Made by a program: the position numbers and the translations under genes. A stretch of DNA of 64,000 nt from Changshengia sp963803165 (GTDB lineage: Bacteria; Chloroflexota; Dormibacteria; Aeolococcales; Aeolococcaceae). The notes under the pieces are model-generated. The model had not been told where the DNA came from. It made no database searches and worked only from the letters and a program-made list of their open reading frames with translations. Below, one piece after another: positions 27,245-35,766 of the stretch (positions are counted from its first letter, which is position 1; every line of letters starts with the position of its first letter). Location of the stretch: NCBI GenBank assembly GCA_963803165.1, contig CAWDLK010000004.1, forward strand, positions 124,001 through 188,000, read 5' to 3'.

Positions 27245-27937
27245 TCAGGGCCACTCGCTGGGCTGGCTCTCCTTGCGCCGGGCGACGAAGGCCGCCACCT
27301 CGGCGCGCCGCTCCAGCCCCAGCTTCATGAGGATGTTGGAGACGTAGTTCTTGACAGTCTTGTCGGCAAGGTGAACCCGCTCGGCGATCTGCCGGTTGGT
27401 CAGGCCCTCGGCGACCAGGGCCAGGATCTTCCGCTCCTGGGGGGTCAGGTCGTTGATGATGTCCCCGGGGGTGACCACCTCGCCGCGCAGCCGGGCGAGC
27501 ACCCGCTCGGTCACCTGGGGGTCGAGCAGAGAATGGCCGCCGGCGACCTGGCGGATCGCTCCGATCAGATCGATCCCATGGATCTGCTTGAGGACGTAGC
27601 CCGAGGCGCCGGCCATGATCGAGGTGAAGAGGGCCTCGTCGTCGGCGAAGGAGGTGAGCATGAGGACGTGGGTGTCGGGGTGAGCGGAGCGGATCTCCCG
27701 GCAGGCCTCGATCCCGGAGCGACCGGGCATGCGCACGTCCATGACCACCACGTGGGGATGGAGCCGGGCGACGGCCTCCAGGGCCTGGTCCGCGTCCCCG
27801 GCCTCCCCGACCACGTCCAGGTCGCTCTCGGCCTCGACGAGGCGCCGGAGGCCAAGCCGGACCAGCTCATGATCATCACAGAGCAGGACGCGAATGGTGT
27901 CCCTGGATTCCATGCACCCGAAGTCTACGCTCATCAT
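27245..27937 (-). CDS. DevR/DosR-like response regulator (NarL/LuxR family)
   Basis: A two-domain response regulator of 230 residues. The receiver has the acidic pair Asp21-Asp22, phospho-acceptor Asp67 (VVVMDVRMPG), Ser96 and Lys117. The output domain is a LuxR helix-turn-helix (LTPQERKILALVAEGLTNRQ) whose recognition helix ADKTVKNYVSNILMKLGLER is very close to mycobacterial DevR/DosR. Lys193, Lys196 and Asn197 match the three residues known to contact the GGGAC half-site in DosR. No DosS/DosT-type kinase is adjacent. Start ATG 27937; MESRDTIRV at 27913 is an alternative. It lies between the cytochrome b cluster and the acyl-CoA synthetase/cyd genes. Confidence 0.85.
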   Translation of the reverse strand: MMSVDFGCMESRDTIRVLLCDDHELVRLGLRRLVEAESDLDVVGEAGDADQALEAVARLHPHVVVMDVRMPGRSGIEACREIRSAHPDTHVLMLTSFADDEALFTSIMAGASGYVLKQIHGIDLIGAIRQVAGGHSLLDPQVTERVLARLRGEVVTPGDIINDLTPQERKILALVAEGLTNRQIAERVHLADKTVKNYVSNILMKLGLERRAEVAAFVARRKESQPSEWP

Positions 27938-28069
27938 GGTTCCGCTTCGCCCTGAAGAGACCCGCGGCTGAGGTCCCCGGTCATCACCCGGCCGGGCCGC
28001 CGGGCCCTCGGAGACGGGGACGGACAGGTCCGGGAGACCCGTTGCGCGGCCCGGGTTCGGCCCGCACGG

Positions 28070-28213
28070 CTAGGGGCGCGGGCCCCCGGCGCCGTCCCTC
28101 GACCGATGGCGCCGGGCCGGGTCGGCCAGGGCCACGAGGGTGAGGACCACCGCCGCCACGATCAGCACCCCACCCACCCAGAGGATGGCCAGGCCCCACT
28201 GAAGGAGCGACAT
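28070..28213 (-). CDS. Small single-pass membrane protein
   Basis: A 47-residue protein: one hydrophobic helix (LLQWGLAILWVGGVLIVAAV onward) with a basic C-terminal tail ADPARRHRSRDG. It resembles in design the small membrane protein at 25328 but is not obviously related. No ribosome binding site is visible, so it may be leaderless or not expressed. Confidence 0.45.
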   Translation of the reverse strand: MSLLQWGLAILWVGGVLIVAAVVLTLVALADPARRHRSRDGAGGPRP

Positions 28214-28715
28214 CAGTGCGGCTGTCTCGTGGCGGGACGACGGGTGACGGCGCGGAACATCCCCTCTGCTCGCGGCGCGGGCTGCCTGGAACGGCTGATG
28301 GTCGTCCCCGGCGGCGAGGGCCGGTAGGGCCATCCGGCCTCCGTCCCCAGGGACCCCGGCGACCTCGCGCCCGAATTGGCCCCAATCGCACCACGGCCAG
28401 GTGGCCCCAGGAGAGTGGTGACCTTATCCCCTGGCCCCGAGACCGGCGCCCAGGGATGCTCCGCCTGTGGGCCCACCGGAACCCCAGGTTCCAAGGGCCG
28501 ACGCTTACGACCCGTCCGAGCTCCCTGCGACTCCAGGCGCCGATGGTGTGGGCTCTCCCCGGCGCTTCCGGTGGCCGCAGGGAGCGAGGCGGATCCTCCC
28601 CCTCCGCGGCGGCGGTGCGCCCGCCGCGACCGGCATCGGGCCCGGAGCGGTGGCCCCTGGTCTCGGTGACCATCGGCCCACGACATCCGCCCCCCGATTT
28701 CCGTAGGCTGGGGCG
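28214..28715. other. 500-base divergent intergenic region with candidate regulator sites
   Basis: No credible gene is seen. The region separates a small leftward gene from the rightward acyl-CoA synthetase. A DosR-box-like sequence GTGACCTTATCCCCT lies at 28418-28432 (10 of 13 positions), without a good -10 at the right distance on either strand. A second, better-placed site lies at 28666-28680. Confidence 0.45.
28666..28709 (+). promoter_or_regulatory. Candidate DevR-box promoter of the acyl-CoA synthetase gene
   Basis: GTGACCATCGGCCCA (28666-28680; 9 of 13 box positions) is followed by a -10 TAGGCT at 28704-28709, centres 33.5 bases apart. The -10 ends six bases before the GTG start codon, so the transcript is probably leaderless. 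Confidence 0.45.
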
Positions 28716-31439
28716 GTGACCACCGAAATCACCAGCCCGCCCCCCATCTCCCTCGACTGGAGCGCCGACGCCGCCCTCATCGACGGCGCGGCCGTCTCGA
28801 TCCGCCCCCTCCGTCCCGACGACGACGCCGCGCTGCGCGACTTCTTCGGGGCCCTCTCGTCGGAGAGCATGCGCCTCCGCTACTTCTCGACCCGCCCGGG
28901 GATGACCGACGCGGAGATCGCCCGCCTGACCGCCAGCGACCCCGCCAGCCACGTCCACCTCGGGGCCTTCCACACCGGCCGGGTGGTGGGCGTCGGCGAC
29001 TCCATCGTCTCCGCCCCCGGCGAGGCCGAGGTCGCCTTCGTGGTCAGCGACGACTTCCAGGGCCGCGGCATCGGCTCCCTGCTCCTCGAGTACCTGGCCG
29101 AGCTGGGCCGCGCGGCGGGGATCACCCGCTTCCGGGCCGAGACCATGGCCGAGAACCTGCGGATGCTCGACGTCTTCCGCCACGCCGGTTTCATCGAGCG
29201 GGTGGGGACGCCGGAGTCCGGGGTGGTCGGGGTCAGCCTCGACATCACCGACACCCGCGGCGTGCGGGCCGCGAGCGGCGAGCGCGAGCGGCTCGCCTCG
29301 GTGGCCGCGATGCGCGGGCTGCTCGAGCCCAAGAGCGTCGCCGTCATCGGGGCGGGGCGCACCCCGGGCGGGATCGGCCACGCGATCCTCCGCAACCTCA
29401 TCCAGGGTCCCTTCAACGGCCGCGTCTACCCGGTCAACAAGAGCGCGGACCACGTCTCCGGGGTGCCCGCGTGGGCCTCGGTGGGCGACATCCCCGGCAA
29501 GGTGGACCTGGCGGTGATCGCCGTCCCCGTCGGCGCCGTGCTGGCCACCGTCCGCGAGTGCGGCAGGGCCGGGGTCGGCTCGCTGGTGATCATCACCTCC
29601 GGCTACGGCGAGACCGGGGCGGACGGCGCGGCCAAGGAGCGCGAGCTGCTCGACGTCGCCCGCGGCTACGGCATGCGCCTGGTCGGGCCCAACTGCATGG
29701 GGATCATCAACACCGACCCCGCCATCCGGCTCAACACCACCTTCGCCCCCACCCAGCCACCCCCCGGCAACATGGCCTTCTTCACCCAGTCGGGGGCGCT
29801 CGGGGTGGCCGTGATCGACGAGGCGGCCCGGCTCGGCATCGGGCTGTCCGGCTTCGTCTCCGCCGGCAACAAGATCGACATCTCGGGCAACGACCTGCTC
29901 CAGTACTGGGAGCAGGACGACCGCACCGACGTGATCCTCCTCTACCTCGAGTCCTTCGGCAATCCCCAGCGCTTCGCGGAGATCGCGCGCCGGGTCTCGC
30001 GGCGCAAGCCGATCATCGCCGTCAAGGGTGGCCGGAGCTCGGCCGGGGCGCGCGCCGCCGCCTCGCACACCGCCGCGCTGGCCTCCCCCGACGTCTCCGT
30101 CGACGCCCTCTTCCGCCAGTCGGGCGTCATCCGGGTCGCCTCTCTCGAGCAGCTCTTCGACGTGGCCCGAGTGGTCGCCACGGCGCCTCTGCCGGCCGGC
30201 AACCGGGTCGCCGTGGTCGGCAACGCGGGCGGCGCCGGCATCCTGACCGCGGACGCCTGTGAGGCCGCCGGGCTGGTCCTGCCCGAGCTGGGGGCGGACA
30301 CCATGTCGACGCTGCGCGAGGTGCTCAACGCCGCCGCCGCGCTGGGCAACCCCATCGACATGACCGCGATGGGCGGCCCCGACGAGTACGCGGCCGCGCT
30401 CCGTGCCGTGCTCGCCGACCCGGCCGTCGACTCCGTCATCACAATCTTCACCCCGCTGCACACCGATGCGATCGGCATCGCCGAGGCCATCCGCACGGTG
30501 GCCCGCGAGGCGACCAAGCCCGTCCTCGCCGCCGTCTTCGGCGAGGCCCAGGAGCGGCTGCGCGCCGGCCAGGACATGCCCGTCTTCACCTTCCCGGAGG
30601 CGGCCGCCTACGCGCTCGGCATGGTCACCGACTACGCGGCCTGGCGGAGGCGCGACCCCGGCACGGTGGTCGTACCCGCCGACATCGACCTGGCCGCCGC
30701 CCACGACATCGTGCGGCGCGCCCTGACGGCGAGCCCCGAGGGCTGCCAGCTCGGTCCGCTCGACGCCGCCGCCCTGATGAGGTCGGTCGCCGTCCCGGTG
30801 GCGGTGACCACCCGGGCGGACACCGCGGACGAGGCGGTGGCCATCGCCGAGTCGTTCGGCTATCCGGTGGTGCTCAAGGCCGCCTCGCCCAACCTGGTCC
30901 ACAAGACCGAGCGCGGCGGCGTGCTCACCGACCTCGCCTCCGAGCACGCGGTGCGCACCGCCTTCGACACCATGCAGGCACGGCTGGGCGACGAGATGGG
31001 CGGGGCGATCGTCCAGCCGATGCTCGGCGTCGGCGTGGAGACCATCGTCGGCGTGGTCCGGGACCTTCACTTCGGACCGCTGCTGGTCTTCGGATCGGGC
31101 GGCACGGCCGTCGGCCTCACCGGCGACCAGGCGTTCCGGGCGGTGCCGCTCACCGACCGCGACGTCGCGGAGCTGATCCGCGAGCCGCGGGGATCGGCGC
31201 TCCTCTTCGGGTATCGGGGCAGCGTCCCCTGCGACACCGAGGCGCTCGCCGGGATCATCCAGCGGATCAGCGCCCTGGTCTCCGCGCTGCCCGAGATCGC
31301 CGAGATGGACCTCAACCCGGTCATCGTGAGCCCGGCCGGCGCGGTGGCGGTGGACGTCAAGGTGCGCCTGGAGCCGGTCACCCATGACCCCATCGTCGAC
31401 GCGCGCCACCTGCGCCGCCCCGGGACCGCCACGCGTTAG
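28716..31439 (+). CDS. GNAT acetyltransferase fused to ADP-forming acyl-CoA synthetase
   Basis: A 907-residue fusion. Residues about 25-185 are a GNAT acetyltransferase (VVSDDFQGRGIGSLLLEYL binds acetyl-CoA). Then come a CoA-binding domain (SVAVIGAGRTPGGIGHAIL), a succinyl-CoA-ligase-like part with the FFTQSGALG and ASHTAALASPD motifs (phospho-His), and a C-terminal ATP-grasp domain (GYPVVLKAASPNLVHKTERG, AEMDLNPVIV). Such enzymes convert acyl-CoA + ADP + Pi to acid + ATP, or act as protein acetyltransferases (Pat-like). Here GNAT is at the N-terminus, opposite to Salmonella Pat. It starts at GTG 28716 and precedes cydA by 74 bases. Confidence 0.88.
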   Translation: MTTEITSPPPISLDWSADAALIDGAAVSIRPLRPDDDAALRDFFGALSSESMRLRYFSTRPGMTDAEIARLTASDPASHVHLGAFHTGRVVGVGDSIVSAPGEAEVAFVVSDDFQGRGIGSLLLEYLAELGRAAGITRFRAETMAENLRMLDVFRHAGFIERVGTPESGVVGVSLDITDTRGVRAASGERERLASVAAMRGLLEPKSVAVIGAGRTPGGIGHAILRNLIQGPFNGRVYPVNKSADHVSGVPAWASVGDIPGKVDLAVIAVPVGAVLATVRECGRAGVGSLVIITSGYGETGADGAAKERELLDVARGYGMRLVGPNCMGIINTDPAIRLNTTFAPTQPPPGNMAFFTQSGALGVAVIDEAARLGIGLSGFVSAGNKIDISGNDLLQYWEQDDRTDVILLYLESFGNPQRFAEIARRVSRRKPIIAVKGGRSSAGARAAASHTAALASPDVSVDALFRQSGVIRVASLEQLFDVARVVATAPLPAGNRVAVVGNAGGAGILTADACEAAGLVLPELGADTMSTLREVLNAAAALGNPIDMTAMGGPDEYAAALRAVLADPAVDSVITIFTPLHTDAIGIAEAIRTVAREATKPVLAAVFGEAQERLRAGQDMPVFTFPEAAAYALGMVTDYAAWRRRDPGTVVVPADIDLAAAHDIVRRALTASPEGCQLGPLDAAALMRSVAVPVAVTTRADTADEAVAIAESFGYPVVLKAASPNLVHKTERGGVLTDLASEHAVRTAFDTMQARLGDEMGGAIVQPMLGVGVETIVGVVRDLHFGPLLVFGSGGTAVGLTGDQAFRAVPLTDRDVAELIREPRGSALLFGYRGSVPCDTEALAGIIQRISALVSALPEIAEMDLNPVIVSPAGAVAVDVKVRLEPVTHDPIVDARHLRRPGTATR

Positions 31440-31461
31440 GTACGTCCGACCCTGGGCAATG

Positions 31462-31504
31462 GGGACCTCGGGCCCTGGCCGGGTGATCTCCCCGCCGCGA
31501 GAAT
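31462..31504 (+). promoter_or_regulatory. Candidate DevR-box promoter of cydABDC
   Basis: GGGACCTCGGGCCCT (31462-31476) fits 11 of 13 positions of the DosR box. A weak -10-like GAGAAT at 31499-31504 follows, centres about 32 bases apart, and ends 9 bases before the cydA ATG, again suggesting a very short or absent leader. Confidence 0.5.
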
Positions 31505-31513
31505 CGGCGCGGC

Positions 31514-32896
31514 ATGACCGTCGACCTGGCACGCTGGCAGTTCGCCCTCGTCACCGTCTTCCACTTCTTCTTCGTGCCGATGACCATCGGCCTCGCCTTC
31601 CTGGTGGCGGTGATGCAGACCCTGGCCCTGGTCCGGCATGACCAGGGCTGGGACCGCCTGAGCCGCTTCTTCGGCCGGATCTTCCTGATCAGCCTGGCGG
31701 TCGGGGTGGTCTCGGGGATCGTTCTCGAGTTCCAGTTCGGGATGAACTGGTCCGCCTACTCGGTGTTCGTCGGCAACATCTTCGGGGCCCCACTCGCCAT
31801 CGAGGGCCTGCTCGCCTTCTTCCTCGAGTCGACGTTCATCGGTCTCTGGGTATTCGGGCGGGGACGGCTCTCACCCCGCCTCCACCTCGCCACCATCTGG
31901 GTGGTCAGCGTGGGGACCGTCCTCTCGGCCTTCTTCATCCTCGCCGCCAACGCCTGGATGCAGCACCCGGTCGGCTACACCGTCGAGGACGACCAGGCGG
32001 TGCTCACCAACTTCTGGGCGGTGCTCGCCAACTCGACCCTCTGGGCGTCCTTCGTCCACACCGTGGTGGCGGCGCTGGCCACGGGCGGGGCGCTGGTGCT
32101 CGGCATCAGCATCTGGCGAGCCCGTCGCGCGCCCGAGGAGGCGGAGCGCGACGCCTTCCGCCGGGCCGCGGGCTTCGCCTGCGCCGTGGTCCTCGTCACC
32201 GTGGTGCTCTCCGCCATCTCGGGCGACCTCCAGGCCCGGCTGATGGACGTCCAGCAGCCGATGAAGATGGCGGCCGCGGAGGCCCTCTACAACACCCAGA
32301 ACGGGGCCAGCTTCTCGCTGCTCACCATCGGCAACCTGAGCGGCCAGCCGATCTTCCAGATCCGCGTGCCCCACCTCCTCTCCCTGATCGCCGACCTGAG
32401 CTGGAACGGCCAGGTGGCCGGCATCAACCAGCTGCAGGCGGCCGATGCCGCGAGATACGGCGCGGGCAACTACTCGCCGGTGCTCTGGCTGACCTACTGG
32501 ACCTTCCGGGCGATGGTGGGCGCCGGGGTGCTGATGATCCTTCTGGGCGCATGGGGGGTCTGGCTCGGCTGGCGCAGGCGGCTGCTGCAGAGCCGCTGGT
32601 TCGCGCGCGCTGCGCTCGCGGGGATCGCCCTGCCGATCCTGGCCAACGCCTCGGGCTGGATCTTCACCGAGGCCGGCCGGCAGCCGTGGATCGTCTACGG
32701 CCTCATGCAGACCGCCAGGGGCGTCTCGACGGTCAGCGCGGCCGATGTCGGCGGCGCCCTCGCCGCGTTCACCGCCGTGTACTCGATCCTCGCGGCCGTC
32801 GCCGTGGTCCTCGTCCTCCGCGCGGCCCGCCACCCTCTCGACCGGGTGGACGAGCCCGACGAGGAGCCGACCGCCACTCCCCGGCTGGTCTACTGA
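31514..32896 (+). CDS. cydA: Cytochrome bd ubiquinol/menaquinol oxidase subunit I
   Basis: CydA carries hemes b558, b595 and d and oxidises quinol while reducing oxygen at high affinity. The 460-residue protein has His17 in the first helix (TVFHFFFVPMTIGLAFLVAV), EFQFGMNWSAYSVFVGNIFG, AFFLESTFIGLWVFGRGRLS, a His in FVHTVVAALATGG and the signature GWIFTEAGRQPWIVYGLMQT. The Q-loop is the short form typical of Gram-positives. It is first in cydABDC, 10 bases ahead of cydB. Confidence 0.97.
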   Translation: MTVDLARWQFALVTVFHFFFVPMTIGLAFLVAVMQTLALVRHDQGWDRLSRFFGRIFLISLAVGVVSGIVLEFQFGMNWSAYSVFVGNIFGAPLAIEGLLAFFLESTFIGLWVFGRGRLSPRLHLATIWVVSVGTVLSAFFILAANAWMQHPVGYTVEDDQAVLTNFWAVLANSTLWASFVHTVVAALATGGALVLGISIWRARRAPEEAERDAFRRAAGFACAVVLVTVVLSAISGDLQARLMDVQQPMKMAAAEALYNTQNGASFSLLTIGNLSGQPIFQIRVPHLLSLIADLSWNGQVAGINQLQAADAARYGAGNYSPVLWLTYWTFRAMVGAGVLMILLGAWGVWLGWRRRLLQSRWFARAALAGIALPILANASGWIFTEAGRQPWIVYGLMQTARGVSTVSAADVGGALAAFTAVYSILAAVAVVLVLRAARHPLDRVDEPDEEPTATPRLVY

Positions 32897-32906
32897 GGAG
32901 GGGGTG

Positions 32907-33968
32907 ATGGCGACGTACACCGGGCTGGGCGCGCTCTGGTTCTCCCTCATCGGGCTGCTCTGGGCCGGCTACCTCTTCCTCGAGGGCTTCGACTTCGGGG
33001 TCGCCATGGTGAGCCCGCTGGTCAGCCGCGACGGCACCGACCGCCGCCTCTGCATGAACGCCGTCGGCCCGGTGTGGGACGGCAACGAGGTCTGGCTCCT
33101 GGTCGCCGGCGGCGCGACCTTCGCCGCCTTCCCGCTCTGGTACGCGTCCCTCTTCAGCGGCGCCTACCTGGCCCTCCTCCTGGTGCTGATGGCGCTGATC
33201 ATGCGGGGTGTCTCGTTCGAGTTCCGCGGCAAGATCGACAGCCCGGTGTGGCGGCGCTGCTGGGACATCGCCAACTTCGCCGGCAGCCTGGTCGCCGCCC
33301 TCATCTGGGGCGTCGCCTTCACCAACTTCGTCCACGGCCTGCCGCTCTCCCGGGCCGGCTACACCGGCGGCCTGATCGGGCTGCTCAACCCGCCGGCGCT
33401 CGTCGGCGGCGTGGCCGCGCTCGCCGTCTTCGCCTTCCACGGGTCCCTCTTCCTCTCCCTCAAGACGAGCGGCGCGCTGATGCAGCGGGCGCGGAACGTG
33501 GCGCGCACCGCCGGCGCCGCCGCCGTCGTGCTCCTTGCCGCCACCCTCGCCTGGGTCGCGGTGAGCCCACGACCCTGGGAGCGGCTGCCCGGGGCGGTGC
33601 CGGGGGCGGTTCCGCTGGTCCTCGGAGCGCTCGCGGTGGTGTCGCTCGCCGGCGCCCTGCTCCTGGTCACCCGGGGCAGGGACGGGCTCGCCTTCGCGGG
33701 AGGCGGCGCCGCCATCCTGCTCACCATGGGGGCGGTCTTCTCGTCGATGTTCCCCGCGGTCATCCCGGCGAGCAACTCGGCGGCGCTCTCGCTCACCGTC
33801 GGCGAGGCCGCCTCGCACCCCTACACGCTGGTCGTCATGACGATCGTGGCGGCGATCTTCACCCCCCTCGTCCTGCTCTACCAGGGCTGGACCTACTGGG
33901 TGTTCCGGCGGCGCCTGCTGCGCCCGCTCGACGCGCCGGCACCGGGGACCGTCGCCGGCGGGAGCTGA
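32907..33968 (+). CDS. cydB: Cytochrome bd oxidase subunit II
   Basis: CydB is the second core subunit. The 353-residue protein has the family start ALWFSLIGLLWAGYLFLEGF with DFGVAM, VGPVWDGNEVWLLVAGGATF, YASLFSGAYLALLLVLMALI and SFEFRGK, and about eight to nine membrane helices. ATG 32907 follows a strong GAGGAGGGGG. cydD starts 4 bases after its stop. Confidence 0.97.
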   Translation: MATYTGLGALWFSLIGLLWAGYLFLEGFDFGVAMVSPLVSRDGTDRRLCMNAVGPVWDGNEVWLLVAGGATFAAFPLWYASLFSGAYLALLLVLMALIMRGVSFEFRGKIDSPVWRRCWDIANFAGSLVAALIWGVAFTNFVHGLPLSRAGYTGGLIGLLNPPALVGGVAALAVFAFHGSLFLSLKTSGALMQRARNVARTAGAAAVVLLAATLAWVAVSPRPWERLPGAVPGAVPLVLGALAVVSLAGALLLVTRGRDGLAFAGGGAAILLTMGAVFSSMFPAVIPASNSAALSLTVGEAASHPYTLVVMTIVAAIFTPLVLLYQGWTYWVFRRRLLRPLDAPAPGTVAGGS

Positions 33969-33972
33969 GAGC

Positions 33973-35766
33973 GTGGCCGCGGTCCCCGGCGCGCTCCGGG
34001 GGGCGGCGGGAGGGGCCCTGGGACCGGTGGAGCGCCGGCTTCTCGGTCAGGCTGCGGTGCGGCGCTCGCTCGCCGTCTCGGTCGGCATCGGCCTGGTCGC
34101 GGCGGCGACCATCCCGGTCCAGGCCGTCGTCCTCGCCGGCCTGCTGGCCGCCGCCATGGGCGCACGAGACCCCGATCCCCTCCCCGCGGTCCTCTGGCTG
34201 GGCGGGGCGGCGCTGGTGCGCGGCCTCTGCGCCCTCGCCGGAGAGCTCACCGCGGGCCGGGGCGCCCAGACCGTGAAGGCCGACCTCCGGCGCCGCCTGC
34301 TGAGAGCGGCACTGGGCCGGGCACCCGGCGGCGGCGAGGTGGCGGGCGGCGACGTGGCGACGCTCGCCGGCCGGGGTCTCGACGCCCTCGACGCCTACAT
34401 CGGCCGCTGCCTCCCCGACCTGGTGCTGGCAGCCGCCGTCCCCATCGCCCTGGTGGCGGTGATCGGCGCCCTCGACTGGCTGTCCGCGGTCACCGTCGCC
34501 ACCGTGCTGGTCCTCTTCCCGGTGTTCGGCATCCTGGTCGGGCAGTCGAGCTCCCGCCTGGCGACCCGCCGCTGGAGGCAAGTCGAGGCGTTCGGCCGGC
34601 AGATCGCCGACGTCTTCGAGGGCCTGCCCGTGCTCCGGGCGTTGGGGATGAGCGCTCGCCAGCGGGAGCGGATCGCCGAGGCCGCCGAGGGGCTGCGCGC
34701 GGCCAGCCTCTCGACGCTCCGGGTCGCCCTCCTCTCCGCCCTCGTGCTCGACACCCTGGCCTCCGTGTCGGTGGCCCTCGTGGCGGTGCCGCTCGGGCTG
34801 CGGCTCCTCTCCGGGTCGATCCGTCTCGCCCCGGCGCTCGCCGTGCTGCTCATCGCCCCCGAGGCGTTCCTGCCCCTGCGCCGGGCGAGCGCCGAGTTCC
34901 ACGAGAGCACCGAGGGGCTGGCGGCGGCGCGCCGGGCGATGGACCTCATCGCGGCGGGCGCCCCGGAGCACCCCGATCCGGACCCGCGGCGGCGGGCCGG
35001 ACCGGCACCGTCGCGCCAGCCGGGGATGCGGGCTCCCGGCGACCCGGCCCGGGTGCCGGTGGCGCTCCGCGACGTCTGGGTCGAGCTGCCCGGCCGGGCC
35101 GAGCCGGTCCTGGAGGGCGCGTGGCTCACCGTCGAGCCCGGCGAGAAGGTCGTCCTGGTCGGCCCCAACGGCGGGGGCAAGTCGACGACCCTCGCTCTCC
35201 TGCTCGGCTTCATCGCCCCCTCGCGAGGCGCGGTGACGGTGGGCGGCACGGACCTCCGGGAGCTGGACCTCGAGGCCTGGCGGCGGCGGCTCAGCTACCT
35301 CCCGGAGCACCCGACGCTGCTCGCAGGCTCGCTGGCCGCCAACCTCCGCCTCGCCGACCGGGGCGCCCCCGACGAGCGGCTGGCCGAGGTCCTCGCCCAG
35401 ATGCACGCTTCGACCCTTCTCGCCCGCCTCCCCGGCGGGCTCGACACCCGGCTCGGTGAGGGGGGACGGGCGGTCTCCGCCGGCGAGCGGCAGCGGATCG
35501 CCCTCGCCCGGGCGCTGCTGCGGCCGGCGTCGCTGCACCTCCTCGACGAGCCCACGGCGCACCTCGACGAGCGCGCCGAGGCGGCGGTGGTGGAGGCACT
35601 GCGCCGGGGTCTCGCCGGGCACAGCGCCCTGATCGTGACCCACCGGGCGGCGGTGGCGGCGCTCGGCGACCGGGTGGTCACGCTCGATCGAGGCCGGTTC
35701 GTCCCCGCGCCGGCCCCGGGTCCGGTGGGCATGGCGCCCGGCCCCAATCTGCAGGTCGAGGCGTGA
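33973..35766 (+). CDS. cydD: ABC exporter CydD (thiol export, bd oxidase assembly)
   Basis: CydDC exports cysteine/glutathione-like thiols and is needed for bd oxidase heme assembly. The 597-residue half transporter has a six-helix membrane domain and a nucleotide-binding domain with Walker A VGPNGGGKSTTLALLLGFIA, signature SAGERQRIALARALLR and Walker B LHLLDEPTAHLD. The linker (about residues 330-360) is Pro/Arg-rich. GTG start. The reading frame overlaps cydC by 4 bases (GTGA). Confidence 0.93.
   Translation: MAAVPGALRGAAGGALGPVERRLLGQAAVRRSLAVSVGIGLVAAATIPVQAVVLAGLLAAAMGARDPDPLPAVLWLGGAALVRGLCALAGELTAGRGAQTVKADLRRRLLRAALGRAPGGGEVAGGDVATLAGRGLDALDAYIGRCLPDLVLAAAVPIALVAVIGALDWLSAVTVATVLVLFPVFGILVGQSSSRLATRRWRQVEAFGRQIADVFEGLPVLRALGMSARQRERIAEAAEGLRAASLSTLRVALLSALVLDTLASVSVALVAVPLGLRLLSGSIRLAPALAVLLIAPEAFLPLRRASAEFHESTEGLAAARRAMDLIAAGAPEHPDPDPRRRAGPAPSRQPGMRAPGDPARVPVALRDVWVELPGRAEPVLEGAWLTVEPGEKVVLVGPNGGGKSTTLALLLGFIAPSRGAVTVGGTDLRELDLEAWRRRLSYLPEHPTLLAGSLAANLRLADRGAPDERLAEVLAQMHASTLLARLPGGLDTRLGEGGRAVSAGERQRIALARALLRPASLHLLDEPTAHLDERAEAAVVEALRRGLAGHSALIVTHRAAVAALGDRVVTLDRGRFVPAPAPGPVGMAPGPNLQVEA

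Noticed and set aside
27961..27980. GGGAC-CTCA-GCCGC upstream of the DevR-like gene as an autoregulation site
   Set aside because: The second half-site is poor and no -10 is seen at the right distance; too common a pattern at this GC content.
27984..31532. A 1182-codon open frame on the minus strand opposite the acyl-CoA synthetase
   Set aside because: Same reason: antisense to a conserved gene, His/Asp/Gly-rich without motifs.
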